The notes beneath the pieces are model-generated. The model ran no database searches. It saw nothing but the letters and a program-made list of their open reading frames with translations, and was not told the DNA's origin. DNA of 64,000 nt from contig OZ026515.1 in NCBI GenBank assembly GCA_964019695.1, forward strand, positions 40,750,994 through 40,814,993, read 5' to 3'. Below, in pieces: positions 35,326-46,815 of this stretch. The position numbers and the translations under genes were made by a program. Source of the DNA: Loripinus fragilis (taxonomy: Eukaryota > Mollusca > Bivalvia > Lucinida > Lucinidae). The first letter of the stretch is position 1. Each line of letters starts with the position of its first letter.

Positions 35326-36900
35326 AGTGTTGGGTTATTTTCATTTTGTAAATGAAGTTAATGAAACTTTAAGCATTACATGTACATTCCAAAAATAGCT
35401 TTTAATGACTAAGATTTTTTTTTTTATCTAAGCCTAGCATTAGTTGTATTTTTGTTTCCACATGAACATGATGAATAACAGAAAACTATACTCAGCTACC
35501 CATTTAGCACTTAAGGTTGATCCAAATCTTAAATGATATTTTTTGAAATACAGAATGAAAATAAATCAGCTCCCCTAATCATTGTGAGCAATAAGCATTT
35601 TTTCCCAAATGTTTCCATATGTTCTATGGCAATTTTTCTAACATCTGTACGAGTTCAAGCATACAAAATAACATATTTTAAATAAAAAAAATGTACTGAC
35701 CCCAAGTGTCTGTGGCTACCCTGCCTGTCAGCATTGGAGTTTGAGAAAAGACATACTTTTAAGTGTATATAGAGTATTAACATTACCCGAGGAATTCTAC
35801 CAGGGTCAATCACCCAACAACTGCGTGAGCCACTATGCTCCTCTAGAAACTTTAGTATGAAATTAACCATCAGATAGATGCCTACTATCATCTTCAATGA
35901 CTTCATAAATTGAATAAAAATCCACTTTTTAGCTTGAAACCAATACATAATGATGCAGCTAGCAATTATCTTTGTTATATGTTACAGTAGGCCACAGTAT
36001 GTAACAAAAAAAGTGCTTACAAGGGGCAGGTCCGGGTAGTCTACCTAATGCTGCAAAGCATCATTTTGTAACATATCCTTGCATAGCAAAGCCCCACATA
36101 GCTCTATGACTATGTACAGGTAGTACTGGCATTGTGCATGGCACTCTGGTAGAGAGAGGAGACATTGTCATTGGTCTCAGTAATTGCAAGCCCCATCAAC
36201 CTTCGCCAGAACAAGCACCCCACCTTCGCCCTTTGGTCATTCTTCTCTAAAGATCATTTTTGTCTTGAAAATATTGTAGACCCTGATAAAATGTCACATT
36301 ATGCGACCTTTCATCTGGGTCATCACAGTTTGCAAAAGTTCGTATTAAGGAGTCATCATTATAAAGAGGGTTAATATTAAGTGAAATTAAATGAGCCAGA
36401 TTATAAAATCTTTGGTACTTATTTAATGGGTGAATGGTGATGAGCCTGTGCAGTTTCGTCAGAGCATTTACTGCTCGCTTATACAGTTAAGACTTAGATG
36501 ATGATTTAGGCAAACAATAACACTTCTAGTCTCACTAGATAGCCACATTACATTTTCTCACAAGCCTTTTGAATCTTAAAACAACTGAAAGATCTATGCA
36601 TTTTTTGGTAGCATTCACACAATCGGGGTGAAGTACACGAAAATTGCTTTTTGCTAAACAGCCGTAGCCTTTAGATTTTATGCATTTGCAATATAGGAAT
36701 TTTACAGTTCAGATATCTTTGAAGGTGTAAGATTATTAAGTGTGCAGACACAGCTATCTAGTGGGTTAGCTTTAAACAGTAACTGTTTGTTATTTTAACT
36801 TATTTATTTTCATGTCTTAATCATTAAAATTTGATGTCAATGCAAAAATGTATTAATCATTTACATCAATGCAAAAATGTATTAAAGGTTTGGTCTCGCC
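35326..36900. other. Mostly unassigned; degenerate SINE relics near 35.5-35.85 kb
   Basis: 35530-35575 ('gaatgaaaataaatcagctc') and 35700-35850 ('cctgcctgtcagcattgg', 'attacccgaggaattctacc') are decayed relatives of the 35.1-kb SINE. The rest shows no recognisable feature. Confidence 0.45.
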
Positions 36901-36913
36901 TAACCCAAACATT

Positions 36914-36968
36914 GTTGTGGGTACTAAAAAGAATCACCTCATTGAAATGGTACTTTTGAACACCCGAA
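36914..36968. repeat. Hairpin core, copy 4, degenerate
   Basis: 'gttgtgggtactaaaaagaa' against 'ggtacttttgaacaccc', centre 'cctcattgaaa'; the most diverged of the four copies. Confidence 0.65.
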
Positions 36969-37053
36969 CACATGATTAAATTTATGGATTAGAATATCAT
37001 TACAGTTTTATTCTCCTTAAGTGACCTTCTCTGGACCTATGATGTATGTAAGT

Positions 37054-38650
37054 CAGGGCTGTGGAAATACCATGCCCGACTTGTCAGACATGGTCCCATT
37101 TCATCCAGGACAAGTTGAAAATTTCTATTTACTTGTCCTTGGACAAGTACAAATGTATTAAGTTAATACAATTCTGTATTTATACCCGCTTTTTTCTTTA
37201 GAAAAAAAGGGTATATTAATTTCGTGTCAAAGTCGGTCCGTCGTCCGTCCGTCCGTCTGTCCGTCCGTGCGTACGTCCGTCCGTCACGTTTCTTGTAAAT
37301 GTATCTCCTCCTAAACTGTTAAAGGTAGCAACTTCAAACTTTGTAGTTGAATAGGTCACATGATGTAGAGGGTACTGGGCAACATTTCGTGTGACCTTGA
37401 CCCCAAGGTCAAGGTCAAAGGTCAAATATTGTATTTTCTTGTAATTGTATCTCCTCCTAAACTGTTAGACATAGCAACTTTAAACTTCGTAGCTGAATAG
37501 GTCACATGATGTAGAGGGTACTGGGCAACATTTTGTGTGACCTTGACCCCAAGGTCAAGGTCAAAGAACAAATATTGAATTTTCTTGTAAATGCATCTCC
37601 TCCTAAACCTTTTGACGTAGCAACTTCAAACTTTGTAGCTGAAAAGGCCACATAATGTAGAGGGTACTGGGCAGCATTTTGTGTGACCTTGACCCCAAGG
37701 TCAAGGTCAAAGATCAAATAATGTATTTTCTTGTAAATGTATCTCCTCCTAAACGGTTAGACCTAGCAACTTCAAACTTTATAGCTGGATAGGTCACATG
37801 ATGTAGAGGGTACTGGGCAACATTTTGTGTGACCTTGAACCCAAGGTCAAGGTCAAAGGTCAAATATTGATTTTTCTTGTAAATGCTTCTCCTCCTAAAG
37901 CTTTTGACATAGTAACTTCAAACTCTGTAGGTGCATAGGTCACATGATGTAGAGGGCACTGGGCAACATTTAGTGTGACCTTGACCTGAAGGTCAAGGTC
38001 AAATAATGTACTTTCTTGTAAATGCATCTTCTCCTAAACTGCTGGACGTAGCAACTTCAAACTTTGCAGGTGCAAAGGTCATATGATTTGGAGGGCACTA
38101 GACAACATTTGGTGTGACCTTGACCCATAGGTCAAGGTCATATAGTGTATTTTTTGTAAATGCTTCTTCTCCTTAACCATTGGACATAGCAACTTCAAAC
38201 TTTACAGGTGTATAGGTCATATTATGTTGAAGGTACTGAGCAATATTTTGTGTGACCTTGACCCCAAGGTAAAGGTTATAGGTCAAAAAAAGCGGGTATT
38301 TGCGATGGTGTACCATCGACTTCTGCTCTAGTTCATATTTTGATTAATTATTACGAGCTCACATCTTGCATTGAAAACAGTGTGGTTCGTGATCAGCTGG
38401 CTTCTTCAGAAGCCAGCTGATCTGGATTTACACTGTTTACAAGAGAAGCCAGCTGATCAGGATCCATACTGTTTACAAGAGTTAATATATATCTGGTTTC
38501 ATACTGTTTTTGAAAGAATAAATTGTTTTAGCACTGTAAGGTATAAGCTAATTTGTTCTTTCGGACAAGTAAAATTTTCTATGGACAAGTACATTTTGAC
38601 TTTTACTTGTCCCTGGACAAGTATAAAATTTTACTATTTCCACACCTCTG
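37054..38650. mobile_element. hAT-like element, 1.6 kb, carrying an AGGTCA-motif element
   Basis: Inverted ends CAGGGCTGTGGAAATA and, inverted, CAGAGGTGTGGAAATA. 'tgtaagt' flanks both sides (37047-37053, 38651-38657), consistent with a worn 8-bp duplication. Subterminal 'ggacaagta'/'acttgtcc' repeats occur near both ends, a common hAT trait. No transposase frame; most of the interior is the element at 37181-38335. Confidence 0.7.
37181..38335 (+). repeat. Tandem element rich in AGGTCA motifs, copy 2
   Basis: Same start ('tatacccgctttttt') and end ('gtatttgcgatggtgtacca') as 10266-11220, with a 'ccgtccgtccgtctgtccg' tract and about seven units of about 145 bp. Most units contain TGACCTTGACCCCAAGGTCA followed by AGGTCAAA. 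I count six TCAAGGTCA and seven TGACCTTGA. Confidence 0.88.
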
Positions 38651-39065
38651 TGTAAGTGTTCTTTAATTTATAATCATATTGCATCAAAGACTAAGATTGG
38701 GGTAGCATGTAAATAAATGAGCCTAAATGTGTGAAAACATGATGCTGTTGGATGCAAAAACAAAGGCGCAAAGCAGCCTTGCATCAGCACAGTCTGATCA
38801 GTGCCTTCGTTATTCGCTCTCTGCAAAATTTGATAGCTAGACTAGTGACCCACGAAATTTCATTATTTTAACTAAGCCCCTGGCCTCTAGCTGGGCACAG
38901 GCCATTGGCATTATGTTATAGCTGTAAAAATGCCAATTTATTTATCTAAGATATACAGGTACAGGTACTTCTAGTCAAGGAAGTCGAGTCGACTAGAACA
39001 GGAGATCAGGTAAATACGAGCAGTTTATGGGATTTTCACAGTTTTATCAGTCAAATGCCTGTGAC

Positions 39066-39276
39066 AGGGAGCGCAGTGGCTCAGTGGTAGAGTGCTAGAC
39101 TGGAGACCGAGGGGCCGTGGGTTCAAGCCTCATCGGCGTCACTGCATTTTGGTCCTTGAGCAAGACACATTTATCCTAGCTTAGTACTGGTTCAACCCAG
39201 GAAGACCCGTCCCTGTTTAACTGAAAGATTGTTGATGGGACGTATTTAGAATCAAATCAAACGAACAAAAAAAACA
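39066..39276 (+). mobile_element. SINE family 1, full length
   Basis: 'gggagcgcagtggctcagtg' head, 'gggttcaagcctcatcgg' B box, full body and A-rich tail. Flanked by 'aaatgcctgtgac' on both sides: an exact target duplication. Confidence 0.93.
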
Positions 39277-39389
39277 AAATGCCTGTGACCTGGGCATGCT
39301 GGTTTGAGCTCGACCTGATAAAACACCACTGACTCTGTGTAGTGTCAGTTACTAAATATTTAATGATGTTTATGCAGTATATTGTACTA

Positions 39390-39513
39390 GGGGCGAATCG
39401 ACTAAGGGGGCTAATCGACTAAGGAGGCGAAACAACTAGGGGGGTGAAACGTCTAATGGGGACGAAACGACTAGTGGGGACGAAACGTCTTGGGGCGCAA
39501 CGACAAGGGGAGG
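39390..39513 (+). repeat. Minisatellite, about 16-17 bp unit
   Basis: Seven to eight degenerate units of GGGGGCGAAACGACTAA type ('ggcgaatcgactaa', 'ggcgaaacaactag', 'gtgaaacgtctaat', 'gacgaaacgactag', 'gacgaaacgtcttg'). CG-rich compared with the surroundings. Confidence 0.85.
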
Positions 39514-39997
39514 AAATGGTACACAATGATTAGAACTGCCAAGTGATTGCATGAAAAAGAAACCGGGTGGGCAGCCCTCACTATTCAACAACCGGACATA
39601 AAGCTTTAAACTGCACCTGGTATACTAGGACAGCCAAATTTGAAATGAAAATCTAAACATTCTCCACCCACTAACATCCCTCCCACCACTGCCAGAATGT
39701 GTGCTGGAAACCCCCAAAACATTGAACAGACTATGTTATGCACAGTAAAGAAAGACAACAAAATACAACAACTAATCATAATGCGCATCACTCAGAAACA
39801 TTCATCTAAAATGCATGTTTTACATTCTTGTTGTTGTTTACATCCGTTGCTTCTGAACCGGATATGGGCTCGATTGATAGTTTTTCCGATAGGTCGTAAA
39901 ACATAAAAAGATCCACACAACAAAAATTCAATAATAATTAGTAAATAATTAGTCTACTATTCGATCGCTTTTAATGCAGTTTGAAGATGTAATAATA

Positions 39998-40490
39998 TCC
40001 CAAGAATAATAACTTAGAAGAAGAATCCAACCTCCCATTTTAAAATGGGACGTCCGAACTAGAAATTTCAAGTTGGGAGGCTTCCGATTTTAAAATGGGG
40101 AATATTGCTAGTTGGGTCGTAACATCTATATAGGGTAGAGAGAGCTATCTCTCATTAGTTGTATCTGCAAATGAGGAAAATGAGCCAATCTTTATTTAAA
40201 AATAAATAAAAGTTAAATTGATTTTAGATAATAAAATAACTTACGAAAAAATAATGTTTTTAGAATGCAAAAAATCGTTTTGAAATTCGTACTTCACAGT
40301 TCCCTTTTCTGCAAGGATAGAGTTATCTCCCCTTTTTTAAATATTCGAACGTAAGACCCAATCAAAATTAAAATAGAGACATTTAGTTTCGATTTGAGAC
40401 CGGTTTCATCCTTTAGGACGATGAGGTAAGTTTTCTCAAAAAGTAAGCCTTGAATGAAATTCAGCAACGCGCCCATATTTGCTTCACGTA
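39998..40490. repeat. Composite dispersed repeat related to 3430-3862
   Basis: Contains 'cccattttaaaatgggacg' and 'gattttaaaatgggga' palindromic blocks and 'catcctttaggacgatgagg'. It abuts the Tc1-derived element at 40493. Confidence 0.6.
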
Positions 40491-40771
40491 TACAGGTCCA
40501 TTAAAAAAGTTATTTCACTACGCAACATTTCAGAAGTTTTTCACATTTTTCTTATACATTAATGACCTATGTTAACTATACATGGTGTGTTAATTACCAT
40601 GCCTTTTATTTTTATGAATCATCAGACAACATTTGTATATAAATATCAAGTACATTCCAATGATAATACAGCAACATACTTTAAAAATCCACAGAAAACA
40701 CAACAACACGCTTTAATATAATGCATTCCAAAGAAAATACAACAGCATGCTTGTGAGCCTATATCATAAAT

Positions 40772-41360
40772 TCAGTAATTCGTTGCAACTCCTTTTGCTT
40801 TATACAGATCTGCAATTCTCCTTGGCATGGAATTGTAAAGTTCTTCTCGGACGTTTGGTGCTACACCATACCATCAGTCACATACTCGCTTCCGCATCAC
40901 TTCTCTTTTACATGGAATTTGGTTACCATTCACTTTCTTTTTTATATTCCAAACGTTCTCTATGGGATTCTTGTCTTGCAAATTCTCAGGCAATTCCAGA
41001 ACAGATATTCCTTTACATTCTAGGAATGTTCTACTACTTTTAGAGTTATTGCATGGCGCGAGATCATGCATACAGATATAGCCCTTCTGTTGGAACACAG
41101 AGCAATGTCATTTCAATATCATGAATAACATTGCTCTGGTATTTCGCATTATCCATGCTACCATTTATTTTTCTCAGAGCTTTTCTCTTCTGCTTATAGC
41201 TCCCAAAACATGCACACTTGCTGGAGATTTTACAGTAGTCTGAATACACTTAGCGTGATGTCTCTCATTCTGTTTGCGCAAAACACGACAATAGCGTCGA
41301 TTTTTATGACTCCAAAATACAGACTCATGTGAATGCGTTGTGTTCCCAAAGAAATAATAT
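40772..41360 (-). pseudogene. Tc1-type transposase, 3' part, minus strand, broken
   Basis: Read from 41360 downwards it gives, in pieces: 'HESVFWSHKNRRY', 'RKQNERHHAKCIQ', 'INGSMDNAKYQSNVIHD', 'KGYICMHDLAPCN', 'TFLECKGISVLELPENL', 'NPIENVWNIKK' and a C-terminal 'RRIADLYKAKG' then a stop. These are the DDE catalytic-domain landmarks of Tc1 transposases (DNA cut-and-paste). The first catalytic Asp position reads His (CAT), at least one frameshift interrupts the frame around 41090, and the N-terminal DNA-binding half is absent. It is not functional. Confidence 0.85.
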
Positions 41361-41362
41361 AG

Positions 41363-41665
41363 TTTGATGCATGATCTCGCGCCACGCCATAACTCTAAAA
41401 GTACTTGACATTCCTGGAATGTAAAGGAACACCTCGTATGGAATGGCCAGGGAATTTGCCAACACGAATCCCTTTGAGAACGTTTGGAACATTATGAAGA
41501 AAGAGACTGGTAACTAAATGCCGGGTAATAAAAAAATATATGTGGAAGCGAGTATGTGAAGCATGGTATAGTGTAGCACCGAACATCCTGGAAGAACATT
41601 ACAATTCAATACCAAGAAGAATTGCAGATTTTAATAAAGAAAATGCGGGCGCAACGAAATACTGA
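41363..41665 (+). pseudogene. Tc1-type transposase, C-terminal part, plus strand, broken
   Basis: Starts at 'atgcatgatctcgcgccac' ('MHDLAPRHNSK') and continues 'TFLECKGTP', 'MEWPGNLP', then after a frameshift 'ENVWNIMKK'-like sequence, 'AWYSVAPNILEEHYNSIPRR' and a stop. It is a second copy of the same gene 3' end as 40772-41098 on the opposite strand. It lacks the first two thirds of the catalytic domain. Confidence 0.82.
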
Positions 41666-41985
41666 CTTCATGATGCAGGCGTACAAGAATGTTGTTGAAT
41701 TTTCGTTGGAATGTACTTAAGCATGTTGTTGTGTTTTCATTGGAATGTATTTGATATTAATATACAATATTGTTTGATTATACGTTTTGATATGATTATA
41801 GAAATAAAATGGCATGAGAATTAAATTACATGTATGGTAAAACATAGATCATTAATGTATAATAAAAATGTGAAAAAACTTTTGAAATATTGCGTAGTGA
41901 AATAACTATTTTTATACCACCTTTACCAACTTTAGCATGGAATATCACTTGATGTGCAAGGTCTACACTGATGTAGGTGGCATAA

Positions 41986-42089
41986 AATAGTTATATCATG
42001 TTTGTCCACCTGAAGGTAAGATAATCCACTCGCTAAAGCTCGTGGATTATCTCCACGTACAGGCGGACAACCCATGGTATAACTATTAC
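41986..42089. repeat. Hairpin MITE, near-perfect inverted repeat
   Basis: 'aatagttatatcatgtttg', 'tccacctg' and 'agataatccac' pair with 'gtggattatct', 'caggcgga' and 'catggtataactatt', leaving a loop of about 13 bases ('tcgctaaagctc'). It lies within the right end of the Tc1-derived element and separates it from its inner repeat. Confidence 0.8.
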
Positions 42090-42102
42090 TAATGGACCTG
42101 TA

Positions 42103-43325
42103 CATGATCATGCACTATCCTGTACCTACAGCAATCTCAGGAGACCCTTACTCTACTTTAGATTGAAACAGTTGAATGGCAATAACGGGTAATACTTCCC
42201 ACTTTAAAATCGTTTTAACTCTTTGCATACAGTTTAATTTCTGTATGGACTGTCAATTTATGAAATAAAACGGATATGTCACTACGCTCAATTTTTCGTA
42301 ATCTCACATGGAAGTCCTCAGCATTTTTAAATATCTGGAAAAAAACCAAGTCCTTAATATTAAACTAAAATATTTGTAATCGCCATCCAGCATCTTTATT
42401 TAAATTTTAATTATTACTCACGACAGCAAGCTTTTTAGAAAATGTGAACCCCTAGCCGCGACAAGATACTGAATGAACTATTTTGGTAATTCACCCGAAA
42501 TAAGGAAACGATTGTTAGAGTAAATTGTATATTAAAAAGTCTGTCACACTCCAAGTAAAGACAAAATTCGTATTTGCATACGGGATAAAAACTTCGAAAT
42601 GGTGTACCTTTTTGATGTCGCCTGTTCTATGCATCTGTATTTGGTACTGAGACGATCAGTTCTGATGAAGAGTCAATAGATATTTCGGACACATTTTATT
42701 TACTTTCTTTTGTCAAGAAAATGTGGAAATTACCATTTTACATAAGAGTATATGAAAACTGTATTGATCCGAATTCGTAAATGGTCGGAAAGACAGGACC
42801 CAGCCCAGACCCTTAAGTTCATGGGTATTTTATGTTCTCTCTCTAACTTGAACCTTCTTTAATAATAATATTCTAATTGACTAGAAAAAATGGAGCCTCT
42901 ACAAAGAGAGACAACCTACAAATTTTGCAAGCAGAGGACTCGGTTTCATTAGTCTGTTCATGAGAATTAATGGAAAGTGTGCAACGTCTTTCACTTATCA
43001 CATATCAGTACACCCGCTTAAGTCGTATTCTTTTTTTTTGACCACTTTTCAATTAGTTCAAATTATGGCTCTGGGGCCAAACATGGCCCGACCTGGGGGT
43101 CACCAGTTTCCAACACGTACTAATGTATAATAAGTTTTAAACAGAACTCAGATGATATCCAGATTCATTTGGCACTCTTGTTATTGTGTTTCAATACTTG
43201 GTATAATATCACAAATATAGTACATGATACATGCTGTTTCCATTTGAAATAATTACTAAATGTACATCATTTTCTTAAATATGGCAATACCTAGATATAC
43301 AAGTACGAGCATTCAAGCATTTCCC
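42103..43325. other. Unassigned, with one fragment of the 'ttcaaattatg' repeat
   Basis: 43040-43110 ('caattagttcaaattatgg', 'ctctggggcc', 'gggggtcacc') is a fragment of the tandem repeat at 61.4-61.9 kb. Nothing else was recognised. Confidence 0.5.
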
Positions 43326-43338
43326 AACATATACCTGG

Positions 43339-43547
43339 TTGGGAGCGCAGTGGCTCAGTGGTAGAGTGCTTGACTCGAGACCGAAGGGCCGCGGGATCGA
43401 GCCTCACCAGCGTCACTGCGTTGTGCACATGTCCTTGACCAAGACACATTAATCCTAGCTTAGTACTGGTTCAACCCAGGAAGACCCGTCCCTGCATAAC
43501 TGAAAGATTGTTGATGGGACGTATAGATTCAAACAAACAAACAAACA
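43339..43547 (+). mobile_element. SINE family 1, full length
   Basis: Complete head (A box TGGCTCAGTGG), body and 'caaacaaacaaa' tail. Exact 'aacatatacctgg' duplications flank it (43326-43338, 43548-43560), so it is a fairly recent insertion. Confidence 0.93.
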
Positions 43548-43706
43548 AACATATACCTGGATATCAAAATATCCGATTTCGAGGCAAAAAAGAAGGATAC
43601 GAATTGGCGAATTTTATAAGTATACATGACACGATATAAAATATTTAATAATGCAGCCTCACATTTAAAACAAGTTTAATGATAACTAAATATTTTAAAA
43701 CTTTAC

Positions 43707-43743
43707 ATATATATATATATGTTGTTGTTGTTGTTGTTGTTCT
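43707..43743 (+). repeat. Microsatellites (AT)n and (GTT)n
   Basis: About seven AT units directly followed by about eight GTT units. Confidence 0.95.
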
Positions 43744-44049
43744 TGTTTTTAAAAAAGAAACACTGATTTTCACCCGAAATTCAAGGCGTTACAATTCTGA
43801 ATTTAACTTTATAATACAATCAGGGTATGATATTGTAAGACTCAATAATCAATTTTCAGTTTTTTCCCTGCTGTTACCATGGATTTCAGCAATTCACAGT
43901 TTTGTTTCTAAAAATGAATGTTTGAATAAATTTTAACATCATTGCCCCATTTTGAGAAAGTAATTCTGGCAATCCGAGAAGCCTCAACATCTTGCCGCAT
44001 AATTCATTCAATCGTTTTCCATTTTACTGATGGAGAGGGGTTATCGGTC

Positions 44050-44680
44050 ATTTTTTTCTAAGTTTTGCTCATCCATCAGGTTCAGATTAAATGACATGGT
44101 GCCATTTTGACAGTCAATATGGCAACCATGGTGGCCATCCTGTTGGGTCTCGTCGCAAGAAAACCTGTTTTCGGGGTTACCGCCAAAGCGAGTTTCAAAC
44201 CAGTCTCCTCAGCTACTGAGACTAGCTAGAAAATTTCACCTGTAGCAAGTTTACAGATAAAAATTTCCCAAAAGCGAATAACAAAGGCGCTGATCAGACT
44301 GCGCGGATGCGCAGGCTGGTCTGCGCCTGTGTTGTTCGCAAACCCCCGAGACAGGTTTTCTCGCGTCGAGGCCCAGATATAGTTTTGACTTCTACCCAAC
44401 TACTGGTTGTATTAAACTGAAACCTTGTTTGAGACATCATAGCATGATGGAGTGTCAGATTTGTTAAAAATAATGACATCAACAAAACCAATATGGCTGA
44501 CATAGGGCATTTTGAAAATGTTTTTTTTTACTTTGTTTTCTAAACCACTTGTCAGCTCAAGCTGACTGGTTTTGTTGAACATCACGGTTATCAGGGAGGT
44601 TCAGATTAAATTACATGATGGTGGCATGACATCTAATATGATCGCTATGGCAGTCATCTTGAATGTACGGTTTAGAATTC
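44050..44680. repeat. Cluster of the 'ggttcagattaaat...ccatggtggccat' repeat
   Basis: Units at 44085-44155, 44425-44515 (rearranged) and 44600-44665: 'ggttcagattaaa', 'acatgatggtggcatgaca', 'ctaatatg', 'gccatgg', 'gccatcttga'. Relatives are at 55010-55140, 59410-59485, 59775-59880 and 59940-60160. A 'gcgcagg'-type short palindrome lies at 44285-44340 ('gactgcgcggatgcgcagg'). Confidence 0.65.
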
Positions 44681-46479
44681 TGCCAACACGCTGATTAAAA
44701 TATAACTTTGTGTTGGACATTAAATCATTATAAAAATCAAGATAGTTAAATTATGAACTGCAAAAATTGACAACCATTGACCGGGACTTGAATTTTGATA
44801 AGTAGTCCGTTGCTTTCACCAGAGAAGTAATCTTCGCAACACAGTATTGGTTTCAAGAGAAATTACATATTCTGGAGGGCGTTTCAATCCCTAATAGTCC
44901 TAAGAAAGAGACTGTGTACCAGCTGTAGGAGTTTTAATGCCATTGACTGGGGATTCCTTCCTATCCCGGTTATGGGAATAAGGTCATCAGGTGGTAAACT
45001 GGCTTTACCGTTTAGTCCTTTGTATAATACAAGAGGTGTTTCATGTTTATTTGAACAAATTTGAAAATGCCGTTACTCAATTATTTTTCGCTATATTTGG
45101 TAGTAATTGATTTCCATGGAATAGTTAGATCTCCAGAAATACGCAGTCATCAAAAAACCAGTTCTAAATTTTTATATTTGGTTTGAAGCAGTCTCTGAAG
45201 ATGAGTAGTCAAATTTTAAGCGTTTAAAAATGCTGTCTGAAACGAAATGTACTAAATCTTTCTCGAACAATTTCTCTAAAAGATATGTAGTTTTTCTCTT
45301 GGAACCTTTTATTATTGCACATCAATAATTAAAGTGTGTTCTGTTTGAAAATAAAGCATTCCAGTGGGATATTTACATTTTGGAAGCTACTTTAACATCA
45401 GATTATAGGTTTTACAGTTATCATAGCAACACTAAATTGTATGCAAAATACTCATTTGTAATATTTGGTGATCAGTTTTATCGGCGATAGATACGTAAAA
45501 TATCTAAGAAATTGAGTCTGTTGTGAGTTTTGAGAATGTGTTTTTCAAAATTCACCCAAGATACATTTTATACATGAGATTCCCAATTGGGCACTTGTAT
45601 GGAAGAGCTTATTGAGCCCAGTTTCCAAGCAAAAACAGGCACACATTGGCTGTTTCTCATTTGAAAAATAGACTGAGTGTTCCTTTAAACTAAAAAGAAA
45701 AGCTCACACTTATATACGTATTTTCTAAGAATGTACACCCGTTTTAGCTCTTAAAATCAGCAAAAGGGGGGTGGAGATGCATTTAGGACCGCCTTGTTAT
45801 GGCTATGCTTTAAATTGCCACCTTGTGTACTTGGTAATACCAGGGACACGTCTGTTATGACTGAAAAAGCAAAATGTGTTTGTTTTATTTATATGCAACC
45901 GCAAAAAGTGAAACTCAAATTTGTTCAAATAAACATGAAACATGTCTCGTATAATTTAGTCTTTTGTCCTGCTTCCTTTTCTTGCGGGATTCCCATATTA
46001 TTTGTTTAAATGCCGATCATACACCCAGTTTCATAACTGTTACGAATCTGGCCGCGCTTTACCTCCTGAAGAACAAAACCTGAAGGATCTCAAACAAAAT
46101 TATAAATGGAGGTTCAGATTTGTTATACTTAAAGACGTCAATACTACTATAGCATCACACCTGCTATCTTGAATCAAAGCACTGAGAGTACTGATGGAAA
46201 CGATGTCTTGTGATTTTAGTTCTTGTAGGCTAAGCAGAGTGCATTTTTGTAGATGATATTTTAGGAATATTTGAATTTGTATATTGTATATTTTTCTGAC
46301 CAATGATGAAGGAAAGGTTTGATATGATTTCTATTTTTAGTTTTTAGTTTTAGCATAACAGAATTTTGAAGGGGCATGCGACAAAATATCAATCTTATCA
46401 TTTCAAACATGGGCTGGTATGTCTTTAAACCCTATTTCACTTTTAAGCTCTGGTGGCCATTTTGTTATGTGGGATCAAA
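44681..46479. other. Unassigned AT-rich sequence
   Basis: 46085-46135 ('ggaggttcagatttgttata') is a weak trace of the preceding repeat. No coding or structural signal otherwise. Confidence 0.45.
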
Positions 46480-46815
46480 AATAGTAAGTGAGTATGATCA
46501 GGAAATACCACAATCACAAACCGCAGACAACCCCGTGGTTCCGGGAGGAAGAGCTGCTCAACCATCACAAGACACCAGGAAGACAAATTAAGCAAAGCAA
46601 CCAGCTCTCTCTCTCTCTCTTCCCCACCAAGATGATTATAATACTAGAATGGACATAAAGTAACGTACAACAAAACATAGAACAATTACAGACTCCCACA
46701 ATGGGAGTAACAATAAACAAAAAGTCAACAACAACAGAACCACCGCCTTAGAACGGACAGCAGCCTAGGCCACCGGGGGGCTTAAATGCATTTTACTGGT
46801 ACCAAACCTTTTGCC
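46480..46815 (+). repeat. Dispersed repeat with (CT)n tract, copy 1
   Basis: 'gatcaggaaataccacaatc', 'aagcaaccagctctctctct', 'caacaacaacaga', 'ccaccgccttaga', 'gggcttaaatgcatttta' recur in order at 61999-63390, where the copy is split by a transposon. The family is about 330 bp; class unknown. Confidence 0.75.

Larger units (their letters stand above)
40493..42100. mobile_element. Tc1/mariner-derived composite element
   Basis: Outer ends are CAGGTCCATTA and, inverted, CAGGTCCATTA, with TA outside each (40491-40492, 42101-42102). Inside each end lies 'gttatttcactacgcaa' then 'tcacattttt' and 'ttatacattaatga', inverted at the other side (41849-41910). Both halves carry the 3' part of a Tc1-type transposase reading outward from a junction near 41362. 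The right end is separated from its inner repeat by about 170 bp of hairpin sequence. Confidence 0.8.

Noticed and set aside
37216..37717. Minus-strand frames in the AGGTCA array as a repetitive protein
   Set aside because: The frames follow the tandem repeat unit ('FDLDLGVKVT') and break between units; the same element at 10.3 kb has no such frames.
44276..44345. Independent small RNA gene from the 'gcgcag' palindrome
   Set aside because: Similar short palindromes occur at 38755 and other places in the window, consistent with a dispersed repeat; no promoter elements seen.
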